Below, piece after piece: positions 7,258-13,654 of a DNA stretch of 21,948 nucleotides. This stretch comes from Bilamarchaeum sp050303335. GTDB lineage: Archaea > Micrarchaeota > Micrarchaeia > Anstonellales > Bilamarchaeaceae. Location of the stretch: assembly GCA_050303335.1 (NCBI GenBank), contig JBNLBN010000023.1, forward strand, positions 1 through 21,948, given 5' to 3'. Both the position numbers and the translations under genes were made by a program. Each line of letters opens with the position of its first letter. The stretch's first letter is position 1. A model generated the notes under the pieces. That model was not told the origin of the DNA and did no database searches. It worked only from the letters and a program-made list of their open reading frames with translations.

Positions 7258-7300
7258 TGTAATCACAAGTATAATTCGTGAAAAATTGTTGGGAGTAAGT

Positions 7301-7312
7301 GTTTTTAAATAC
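7301..7312 (-). promoter_or_regulatory. TATA-like box of the rpl21e operon
   Basis: On the minus strand the element reads GTATTTAAAAAC, about 49 nt before the L21e start. This leaves room for a short leader with the observed GTGATT ribosome-binding site. Confidence 0.5.
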
Positions 7313-7321
7313 AACCCTCCC

Positions 7322-7356
7322 TTTATAAATCGAATAAGGCCTTTATAAAGGGTGAT
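7322..7356 (+). promoter_or_regulatory. TBP gene promoter with two TATA-like elements and SD
   Basis: TTTATAAAT (7322-7330) is a strong box A, with an expected transcription start near 7350. A second copy inside the palindrome CCTTTATAAAGG (7340-7351) overlaps that start region. GGTGAT (7351-7356) is the ribosome-binding site that fixes the TTG start at 7361. The second TATA element at the start region could let TBP repress its own gene; that is inference. Confidence 0.5.
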
Positions 7357-7360
7357 TTAA

Positions 7361-7927
7361 TTGGCAAAAGAGCCTGACTTTGTTATTACGAATATGGTAG
7401 CTTCGGCATCTCTCGGACTGGAACTTGATCTTTATGCGCTTGCAAACAAGATTCCGGAAATTGAATATGAACCGGAGCAGTTTCCCGGAGCGATCCTGAA
7501 GTTCAAGGAACCGAAGGCATCATTGCTTCTTTTCAAGAACGGGAAAGTAGTCTGCGTTGGATGCAAGAAAAGGGAGATGATCGAGAAAACGATCGCAAAG
7601 ACGATCAAGATGCTCACCCCCTATGCAAAAAGGATCACGAAGACAAAGAAGCCGAAGATCGACATCACGAACATTGTCGCTTCAGCAAACCTGCATATGG
7701 AGCTTGACCTTTACAAGATAGCGTATAAGCTTGTCGATGTAGAGTACGAGCCCGAGCAGTTCCCAGGCGCAATCCTCAAGTTCAAGGAACCAAAGGCGTC
7801 GTTGCTTCTTTTCAAGAACGGGAAGGTCATCTGTGCAGGAGCAAAGAATGAAAAGGAGATCAAGCTTGCATTGAACAAGGCCAAAAAACTTCTCAAGCCA
7901 TATGCTGAAAAAGTATTGAGAAAATGA
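7361..7927 (+). CDS. tbp: TATA-box-binding protein
   Basis: TBP binds promoter box A and recruits TFB and RNA polymerase. The 188-residue protein is the two-repeat saddle. Repeat 1 (about 10-90) and repeat 2 (about 103-185) each have xNxVASAxL, LDLY, EYEPEQFPG and LLLFKNGKV. The DNA-kinking phenylalanines of FPG and LLF are kept in both. Residues 35-63 and 128-156 are identical in sequence, a higher internal symmetry than usual for TBP. Repeat 1 has VGCKKR where repeat 2 has the common AGAKN. Translation starts at TTG after GGTGAT. The stop overlaps the next ATG (ATGA), so the exported protein is co-transcribed. Confidence 0.95.
   Translation: MAKEPDFVITNMVASASLGLELDLYALANKIPEIEYEPEQFPGAILKFKEPKASLLLFKNGKVVCVGCKKREMIEKTIAKTIKMLTPYAKRITKTKKPKIDITNIVASANLHMELDLYKIAYKLVDVEYEPEQFPGAILKFKEPKASLLLFKNGKVICAGAKNEKEIKLALNKAKKLLKPYAEKVLRK
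7463..7828 (+). repeat. Two 87-bp internal repeats coding identical 29-residue blocks in tbp
   Basis: The segments 7463-7549 and 7742-7828 encode the same 29 residues, but 14 of 29 codons differ, all silently. One run of over 20 bases towards the 3' end is identical in the DNA. Confidence 0.85.
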
Positions 7928-8430
7928 GAATTCTAATCTTTCTTTTACTAGTTTTTCTTTCAGTCGGGGCGCTTGGACTTAAGCATCCTGATGAGTGCTA
8001 CGAATCACGGCGTGCTGCAGAGCAGATGCAGTGCCTCCATACTGCCGCGATTTCCGCAGCCTATCTAGGTTCGGAAGGAGAAGCGGCATCGATATGCAGC
8101 AGCATCTACAATAATTATGCCAATGTCGAGCGCGGAGAGGACGATGACCTCAAGCGAAGGGCCGAACTGATGCACAACACCTGCTACTATGACATTGCAA
8201 AAATACTCAGGAATCCGGACCTTTGCGCTCCGATCCAGAAGAAAGTCGGGCTGTCACAGCAGCTTGGTCTTGCAGGGGATGAAGTTACAAGGGAACAGTG
8301 CTACACCCATGTAGAAAAGCTGGCAAGCATTGCCCCGGAATACTATTACCAGAATAATCCCAACAGCCTTTGCTCGATCGTATTCGTGCTGCCTCTTTTT
8401 GTGGTGTTCATTCTAAAGTCATATCCATGA
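7924..8430 (+). CDS. Exported, membrane-anchored Cys-containing protein, unknown function
   Basis: This 168-residue protein is not assigned to a named family. Residues 1-19 form a signal or anchor (MRILIFLLLVFLSVGALGL) and the C-terminus has a hydrophobic segment (SIVFVLPLFVVFIL) before KSYP. The middle is helical with spaced cysteines: DECYES, QCLHTAAISAAYLG, SICSSIYNNY, NTCYYDIAKILRNPDLCAPI and EQCYTHV. The CYxxIA...CxxI...CY pattern recalls cysteine-paired extracytoplasmic helical repeats in small archaeal genomes; this is from memory and weak. It begins inside the TBP stop (ATGA). Its end overlaps DUF1805 by 23 bp. Confidence 0.7.
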   Translation: MRILIFLLLVFLSVGALGLKHPDECYESRRAAEQMQCLHTAAISAAYLGSEGEAASICSSIYNNYANVERGEDDDLKRRAELMHNTCYYDIAKILRNPDLCAPIQKKVGLSQQLGLAGDEVTREQCYTHVEKLASIAPEYYYQNNPNSLCSIVFVLPLFVVFILKSYP

Positions 8431-8701
8431 TCTCAAGAGCCTTCTTGACGCTCATTCCTTCACGGATGCCAAGATCTTCAGCCCAGGTGGTTGCGAACCT
8501 TATCTTGGCTTTCTTCAGGTCTTCAAAGCATTTTACTCCAGAGACAAAAGCTGCAACGTCGCCTACTTTTTCCGCAGTCTCCTTGTCAATGTAGCTACAT
8601 GCAATGTAACCGTTTTTGGCTTTCACAACAATTAATGGCAGGTTTCCGATTTCTCCTTTAAGTGCAATATACTTCTTCCCTTCAAAGGATAACTCATCCA
8701 T
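8408..8701 (-). CDS. DUF1805 domain protein
   Basis: The 97-residue product matches archaeal DUF1805: LPLIVVKAKNGYIACSYID, ETAEKVGDVAAFVSGVKCFEDL, and a C-terminal AEDLGIREGMSVKKALEIM. The function of the family is not established. The ATG at 8701 overlaps the S26e stop by 8 bp, implying coupled translation. A longer upstream reading frame lies inside S26e and is not used. Confidence 0.8.
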   Translation of the reverse strand: MDELSFEGKKYIALKGEIGNLPLIVVKAKNGYIACSYIDKETAEKVGDVAAFVSGVKCFEDLKKAKIRFATTWAEDLGIREGMSVKKALEIMDMTLE

Positions 8702-8945
8702 ACATGTCCCTCTCTTTCTTTCTTCGAGCCTGCTGTTTTTTCTTCTCAAAGATTCGGGAATGCTTACCACAGCTAATGCAGTAATACACTGTTCTAAAAC
8801 CTGTGAATGTTACGTTATCATCCCCTTTAAGATCAGTAGAAAAATGAGTTCTTCTATTATCTTCAACTGCTTTTTCACGCGGAACGGTTCTTCCGCAATT
8901 AGCACAAGTTACCGATCTGTCACGTCCTCGCCTTTTTTTTCCCAT
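8694..8945 (-). CDS. rps26e: Ribosomal protein S26e
   Basis: The 83-residue product begins MGKKRRGRDRSVTCANCGRT and has a four-cysteine zinc site: CANC (C14, C17) and YYCISC (C56, C59). VPREKAV follows the first pair and GKHSRI the second, the S26e pattern. The C-terminus is strongly basic. S26e lies at the mRNA exit channel of the small subunit. An ATG at 8951 (MHMGKK) is an alternative start. The gene begins inside the end of the metallophosphoesterase gene, and its stop overlaps the DUF1805 start. Confidence 0.85.
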   Translation of the reverse strand: MGKKRRGRDRSVTCANCGRTVPREKAVEDNRRTHFSTDLKGDDNVTFTGFRTVYYCISCGKHSRIFEKKKQQARRKKERDMYG

Positions 8946-9669
8946 GTGCATCAGCTTTTGTCGTTTCGTTTAGGGAACCTAAGCAAGTTCCATCCAAACC
9001 ATAAAGTAATGCATCTTTAAGTTTAAATAGCTTGTTGTTAAGTGTTGGTCCAAACTGGTTTTTTCTCTCAATATTTATTGGAAATCCTACGAGCGGATTG
9101 AATGCGGGCATTAAAATCAATTTGATCTTTTCATTGAATTCTGCGTAATGTTTTTTTATCTCATCAGGCTCCGAATCAGCAAATACCCAGACCGGTTGAG
9201 AGTGCTTTTTTCCGAAGCGGTCGGTCAGGCTTAGCATGGGGTGCTGGTGGCCCATCACGAGGTAGTCTGCAGCCATGAGTTCCTCTTTCGGCCATGCATG
9301 GCCGTGCATCAGCCCGAGGTTTTCAAATACCAAACCTTCAGGATATACTTCGATGCCGAGCATTTCCTCTATCCCCCCATCATGGTTTCCCTTTACAACT
9401 CTGACTTCCACAAGGTCAACGAGCCTGTTTAGGACCTCCCTTGTTTTATTGTCGATGTAGGTTATGTCCTCCTTGACGTCCCCAAGGAATATGAGTTTCT
9501 TCGCCTTGTGGGTCCTGATCAGCCCCTCGAGTTTCTGGCAGAGCCTTAAGCTGAACTGGTCATCGAATATCCCCTTCTGGCGCAATTTTGCCTCCATGCC
9601 GAAATGAGTATCGCCAACGACCAAGGCGTCCTTCAGAAGGATTCCGGGCGCATTGTAGAGGAACTTCAT
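8920..9669 (-). CDS. Calcineurin-like metallophosphoesterase (archaeal, SbcD/Mre11-related)
   Basis: This 249-residue protein has the full two-metal phosphoesterase motif series: GDTHFG (19-24), FLGDVKE, KGNHDG, HGHAWP and GHQHP. It resembles the archaeal single-domain family related to SbcD/Mre11, which often lies beside DNA helicase genes; here an XPD-type helicase is divergent from it. Substrate is unknown; nuclease or phosphodiesterase activity is possible. The ATG at 9669 is about 26 nt from the box shared with the helicase, so the mRNA is probably leaderless. The last 26 bp overlap the S26e gene. Confidence 0.85.
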   Translation of the reverse strand: MKFLYNAPGILLKDALVVGDTHFGMEAKLRQKGIFDDQFSLRLCQKLEGLIRTHKAKKLIFLGDVKEDITYIDNKTREVLNRLVDLVEVRVVKGNHDGGIEEMLGIEVYPEGLVFENLGLMHGHAWPKEELMAADYLVMGHQHPMLSLTDRFGKKHSQPVWVFADSEPDEIKKHYAEFNEKIKLILMPAFNPLVGFPINIERKNQFGPTLNNKLFKLKDALLYGLDGTCLGSLNETTKADAHGKKKART

Positions 9670-9689
9670 GATCATCATTGGAAACCTTG

Positions 9690-9700
9690 TAATAAATATC
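9690..9700. promoter_or_regulatory. Shared bidirectional TATA-like box (phosphoesterase / XPD helicase)
   Basis: TAATAAATATC is centred between the starts at 9669 (minus) and 9718 (plus), with 48 bp between the two start codons and about 23-26 nt to each. Read on either strand it resembles box A. Neither gene has room for a leader with a Shine-Dalgarno sequence. Confidence 0.55.
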
Positions 9701-9717
9701 CTTGCAATAATGAACTG

Positions 9718-11559
9718 ATGGTTTTTTTCAGGCATGAACGCATCAGGCCCTCCCAGAAGGAACTGATGGATGATATCTATGATGCCATATGCAAGGGCGA
9801 GAACTTCATGGCACAGGCACCTACCGGCCTTGGAAAAACCGATGCTGCATTGTCAGCGGCAATAACGGCAGCAGCAGAAAACAACCTGAACGTATTCTTC
9901 CTTACCCCCAAGATATCCCAGCACAGGATAGCGATGGAAGTTGCTAACGGGATAGCAAAAAAGCACGGCCTTCCGCTGCGATCCGTTGATATCGTTGGAA
10001 GATCCCATTGCTGCATAGAACCTGCACTTTCAAAACTCGACGGAGACAGCTTCCATACATCGTGCAGCAAGAAGATAAGGAACCAGCAGTGCATCTACTA
10101 CTCCAACTCCAAGGGACACAGCAGGATGCAGGAAGCGGTTGCGAACAGGAACTTCAAGGTCCTGCTGAACAGTTTCGGATCAGGCAAAACGCACGATGAA
10201 CTGATAAGCCTGGGAAAAAAGGCCTCCTGCTGTCCCTATGAATGGCTGATAAAGCTTGCAGAATGCTCCAATGTTGTCATCGCTGACTACCATCACCTGA
10301 TGATGCCCTCGGTAAGGGATATCTTCCTGATGAAGATCAAGAAACGGATAGATGATTCTATCATCATTATAGATGAGGCACACAACCTTGCACAGCGCGT
10401 GCGGAGCTCGCTTTCAAGAAGCATCAGCAACCTTACTTTCCTTCGCGTCCACAAGGAAATGCAGTACATATCCCTAGATGCCGGCCCGCTTGAGCAGGAA
10501 TTCCTGAAATGGGCAAAAGAGCTTCTTGATGACCGCAGCGAAATGACAATAGCTGCATTTGAATTCGACTTCTTCATCCAGAAATTCGGCATCACCATGG
10601 ACGAGGCGATAGAAAGGCTCGGTGATGCAGGACTGCAGTACGTAGAAAAAACGAACAAGAAGAGCGCCTGCCTTTCCCTTGCCAAATTCATGGCTGAATG
10701 GAAGAACGACCACTACGAGTGCGTGAGAATCCTGAAGAAAAAGGGCGATGACTTCTTTCTTTCGAAAAGGCTCCTTGATCCCGCTCCTGCAACGCGTGTG
10801 CTAAACCAGTGCCATTCATCTATACTCATGAGCGGAACGCTTCTGCCGCTCGAGATGCACCGGGACATTCTCGGCCTCGATAAGGAAAGGACGAAGATGA
10901 AGGAGTACTCCTCCCCGTTCAATCCTGAAAATGTAGTAAACATAATAACTGACAACCATACGACCAAGTTCACGAAAAGGAACAGAGAATCATTCATGGC
11001 AATGGGAAAATCAATTGACAGCATCATAGGAAAGACTCCTGGCGGAGTAGCGCTTTTCTTTCCATCATACGGTGTCATGGATTCGGTCATCCCCCATATC
11101 TCTTCCCAGGTTCACCGCCAAGAGCCCGGGATGAAACCTGCGGATATCAGGCAGATGATAGCTAAGTTTTCGAAGGGCGGAGTGCTCTGCGGAGTGCAGG
11201 GAGGATCCCTTTCGGAAGGCGTGGATTTTTCCAAGGGCGAGATAAAGACCACCATAATAGTGGGGGTGGCCCTGGAGGAAATGGATGTGGAGACAAGGGC
11301 GCTGATTGATTATTACGAGGAAAAATTCGGAAGGGGGTGGGATTACGGATATATCTTCCCGGGAACCATCAAGGCGCTCCAGGCAGCCGGCCGCGGCAGG
11401 AGGAAGGAGGAAGACCGGGTCGCCATTGTCTACATGGACGAGCGGTTCCGCTGGAACAAATACAACTGGATTTTAAATAAAGAGGAACCTATTGTTGTCA
11501 CCGACAAGCCCGAACTGGTAGTCGAGCAGTTCTGGGGGGATGATTATGCTTTATACTGA
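9718..11559 (+). CDS. XPD/Rad3-type helicase with FeS domain
   Basis: This 613-residue superfamily 2 helicase has Walker A APTGLGKTD (34-42), Walker B IIIDEAHN (215-223), motif V GSLSEGVDFSKG and motif VI QAAGRGRRKEEDR. Between the first two motifs lie cysteines placed like the XPD iron-sulphur ligands: C98/C99 after a GRS turn, C116, C125 and C171/C172 in CCPY. ADYHHLM then corresponds to the conserved xNYxYL. Such enzymes unwind DNA 5' to 3' in repair. I chose the ATG at 9718; upstream in-frame sequence belongs to the phosphoesterase. The end overlaps rfcL, forming an operon. Confidence 0.88.
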   Translation: MVFFRHERIRPSQKELMDDIYDAICKGENFMAQAPTGLGKTDAALSAAITAAAENNLNVFFLTPKISQHRIAMEVANGIAKKHGLPLRSVDIVGRSHCCIEPALSKLDGDSFHTSCSKKIRNQQCIYYSNSKGHSRMQEAVANRNFKVLLNSFGSGKTHDELISLGKKASCCPYEWLIKLAECSNVVIADYHHLMMPSVRDIFLMKIKKRIDDSIIIIDEAHNLAQRVRSSLSRSISNLTFLRVHKEMQYISLDAGPLEQEFLKWAKELLDDRSEMTIAAFEFDFFIQKFGITMDEAIERLGDAGLQYVEKTNKKSACLSLAKFMAEWKNDHYECVRILKKKGDDFFLSKRLLDPAPATRVLNQCHSSILMSGTLLPLEMHRDILGLDKERTKMKEYSSPFNPENVVNIITDNHTTKFTKRNRESFMAMGKSIDSIIGKTPGGVALFFPSYGVMDSVIPHISSQVHRQEPGMKPADIRQMIAKFSKGGVLCGVQGGSLSEGVDFSKGEIKTTIIVGVALEEMDVETRALIDYYEEKFGRGWDYGYIFPGTIKALQAAGRGRRKEEDRVAIVYMDERFRWNKYNWILNKEEPIVVTDKPELVVEQFWGDDYALY

Positions 11560-12718
11560 CAAGTACAGGCCGAGGAAACTCGGGGATATCCTGGGAAACA
11601 AGGATAAGCTAGATTACATCCGCCAGTGGATCCTCCAGTTTCTGAACGGGAAGAAAAGAAAGCCACTCTTATTGAACGGTCCGCCAGGAATCGGGAAGAC
11701 AACGATACCCTATGCAATAAAGGAAGAGTTCGATTTCGACCTGATAGAGATGAATGCAAGCGAGCTCCGGGACAAGAAAAGGGTGGCAAGGATACTCGGA
11801 GGAGCGGGCCTTGCCGGATCGCTCTTCGGAAGGGGAAAGATCATACTGATCGATGATGCGGACATTCTCGCCGGAAGGGCTGATTACGGGGGTGCAGGCG
11901 CAATCAAGAGCATCCTGATCAATTCGCCCCATCCTGTTATAGTGACAGCTACGGACATATGGGACAAGAAGTTCGCACCGATCAGGACTGAGTGCGAGAA
12001 GATCGACCTCAAGAAGATCAACAAGGTGACGATCAGGAACCACATAAAGATGGTCGCGAAGGAGGAAGGTCTCAATCTGCCTGACGATTTGATGGAACAG
12101 ATTGCCGAAAATGCAGAAGGCGACCTGAGATCCGCATTAAACGACCTGCAGTCGCTCCACCCGGGATCAAGAAACAGGACGAAAGACATTTTCAACATCG
12201 TCCGCACGATATTCAAGTCCAGAACCTATGATGAAGTCAAGTCTGTAACCGGGGACATCGATTATGAACTTGTAAAGCTGTGGATTGATGAAAATATCCC
12301 ATACGAATATGATGAACCTCCTGATGTCGCAAGGGCATATGATGCTTTGTCAAAGGGGGATATCTTCTTCGGAAGGATCAGGTTCTCGAACTGGAAGCTT
12401 CTCAAATATGCTATAGACCTTTCGACCTTCGGGGTTTCGGTTGCAAAGGAAAAGACCTACCACAAGTTCACCAAATACAATTTTCCGGGCTACCTTTCGC
12501 AGATGTCAAGGACAATGCAGACAAGGGCGATGCTGAAATCGATCGGCCTGAAGATCGGCAAAGTCTCCCACGTCAATTCCCTGGTTGCAAGGGATTATAT
12601 CCCGCTGATAAAGGAAGCCGGCAAAAAGCACCCCCATGAAGTGATGGACCTCTATGGTTTCGAGGATTCTGAAATGGCATACATCCTTGGTACCAGCATG
12701 TCAAAACTGAAAAAATGA
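11546..12718 (+). CDS. rfcL: Replication factor C large subunit (clamp loader)
   Basis: The 390-residue product starts MLYTDKYRPRKLGDILGN, typical of RfcL. It has Walker A GPPGIGKT (45-52), a Walker B ending IDDAD, sensor 1 VTATDIWDKK and sensor 2 GDLRSALNDLQSL, followed by the helical collar domain. With small subunits it loads PCNA on primed DNA. It is shorter than many archaeal RfcL proteins and ends in SMSKLKK with no PCNA-binding box. GGGGGGA directly precedes an ATG at 11540 but is well spaced for the ATG at 11546, so I use the latter. It overlaps the XPD gene by 14 bp and the convergent gene by 18 bp. Confidence 0.92.
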   Translation: MLYTDKYRPRKLGDILGNKDKLDYIRQWILQFLNGKKRKPLLLNGPPGIGKTTIPYAIKEEFDFDLIEMNASELRDKKRVARILGGAGLAGSLFGRGKIILIDDADILAGRADYGGAGAIKSILINSPHPVIVTATDIWDKKFAPIRTECEKIDLKKINKVTIRNHIKMVAKEEGLNLPDDLMEQIAENAEGDLRSALNDLQSLHPGSRNRTKDIFNIVRTIFKSRTYDEVKSVTGDIDYELVKLWIDENIPYEYDEPPDVARAYDALSKGDIFFGRIRFSNWKLLKYAIDLSTFGVSVAKEKTYHKFTKYNFPGYLSQMSRTMQTRAMLKSIGLKIGKVSHVNSLVARDYIPLIKEAGKKHPHEVMDLYGFEDSEMAYILGTSMSKLKK

Positions 12719-13126
12719 TTTCGCTTTTCTTAATTCCTGCTCTACCTGTTGACGATCATCCTGAGGAATATCGTCCGATTCCAGTGCCCTGTTTGCTATC
12801 CGGATCACGTGCCTTGCAATTGCCCTAGCGACCGGATCATGGTTATTCGGAACTCTTCCTTTGTTGTCGATAATATGCATAAGGGTGTATCCAGCTTCGA
12901 GGGCAATCGCCCTTTCATCCTCCCTTTCCATCAGGTCATGCAGCCTGCCAAGCCTGTATTCATAAACAGATGTTCCCATTCCTTCAAGATTGATCCTGCT
13001 TTTAGATCTAAGGCTGTCAACATGTTTCAAATATTCGACTTTGAAGGCGAGCCTGAATCTTTCCCAATTAGTGGTAAGGGGCCTTTTCTTTATCCAGACG
13101 CTTTCCGGTGAAGTGAATTTTTTCAT
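12701..13126 (-). CDS. Unknown protein, paralogue A of a tandem pair
   Basis: I do not recognise this 141-residue protein. It is charged, looks helical, and has no signal, transmembrane segment or cysteines. It is clearly related to its upstream neighbour: both have an FTS near the N-terminus, a central LG.L followed by an acidic EREDE-like stretch, an AGY, and a C-terminal NDPVxRAxAR-type helix (here NHDPVARAIARHVIRIA) followed by a SxD and a coiled tail. It begins 5 nt after the upstream stop, so the two are co-transcribed and may form a heteromer. The 3' end overlaps rfcL by 18 bp. Confidence 0.7.
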   Translation of the reverse strand: MKKFTSPESVWIKKRPLTTNWERFRLAFKVEYLKHVDSLRSKSRINLEGMGTSVYEYRLGRLHDLMEREDERAIALEAGYTLMHIIDNKGRVPNNHDPVARAIARHVIRIANRALESDDIPQDDRQQVEQELRKAKSFFQF

Positions 13127-13131
13127 AAAAA

Positions 13132-13617
13132 TCAGGAAAGATGTTTTTGGACAGTATTTTGTAGGTCCCCTACAATTTCCCTATAGTAGTCCCCGAGATC
13201 GGAACTAGTAAGCACATCGTTTTTGATCACCCATCCCATATATCTGGCAACTGCCCTTACTACCGGATCATTGATTCTTTTTTCATCAGGTTTTTCAGGC
13301 TCTATCACATGGCCGAACATTACATTGGCCGGACAATAACCTGCATTCACCAATTCTCCTTCCCTTTCAAAATCATGTACGACTTCGAGAATTCCCAATC
13401 CCCATTCAAATTTCCTGAGTTGATCCCTGCACTCTTTTTTGAATTCCGATCTTCGCAAGGCCAGAGTAAGGCTGAGCAACCCTCTCCTCAATGCCTTTTC
13501 AAATTTACCAGTATTTCCGGAAGGGGTATCTATTTCCTTCGCCCATGCCATATCAGTAAGAACTTCGGAAGTGAAATCCCTGTTGCGTTTTCCCATCTCC
13601 GATATCAGATGTTTCAT
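13132..13617 (-). CDS. Unknown protein, paralogue B of a tandem pair
   Basis: The 161-residue product from the ATG at 13617 is unrecognised. It looks soluble and helical, with basic stretches (ALRRGLLSLTLALRRSEFKK), EWGLGILEVVHDFEREGEL, NAGYCPANVMFGHVI and the shared NDPVVRAVARYMGWVI. It shares the order of motifs with the next gene, but has an insertion and two cysteines. A strong TTTTATAAAA (13642-13651) about 29 nt upstream suggests its own promoter and a nearly leaderless mRNA; the ATG at 13623 is an alternative. The promoter sits just before the end of the Hef-like gene. Confidence 0.7.
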   Translation of the reverse strand: MKHLISEMGKRNRDFTSEVLTDMAWAKEIDTPSGNTGKFEKALRRGLLSLTLALRRSEFKKECRDQLRKFEWGLGILEVVHDFEREGELVNAGYCPANVMFGHVIEPEKPDEKRINDPVVRAVARYMGWVIKNDVLTSSDLGDYYREIVGDLQNTVQKHLS

Positions 13618-13641
13618 ACACATAAATATAATAATAAACAC

Positions 13642-13651
13642 TTTTATAAAA
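13642..13651 (-). promoter_or_regulatory. TATA box of the tandem unknown pair
   Basis: TTTTATAAAA lies about 24-30 nt before the candidate starts at 13623 and 13617, and immediately downstream of the Hef-like stop. It gives the two-gene pair its own promoter. Confidence 0.55.
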
Positions 13652-13654
13652 CTA

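Noticed and set aside
8702..8770. Extended N-terminus for DUF1805 from 8770
   Set aside because: The extra residues are an out-of-frame reading of the S26e C-terminus; the family starts at the Met at 8701.
9604..9717. Extended N-terminus for the XPD helicase from 9604
   Set aside because: This stretch is antisense to the phosphoesterase start and contains the shared promoter; the helicase family begins near the Met at 9718.
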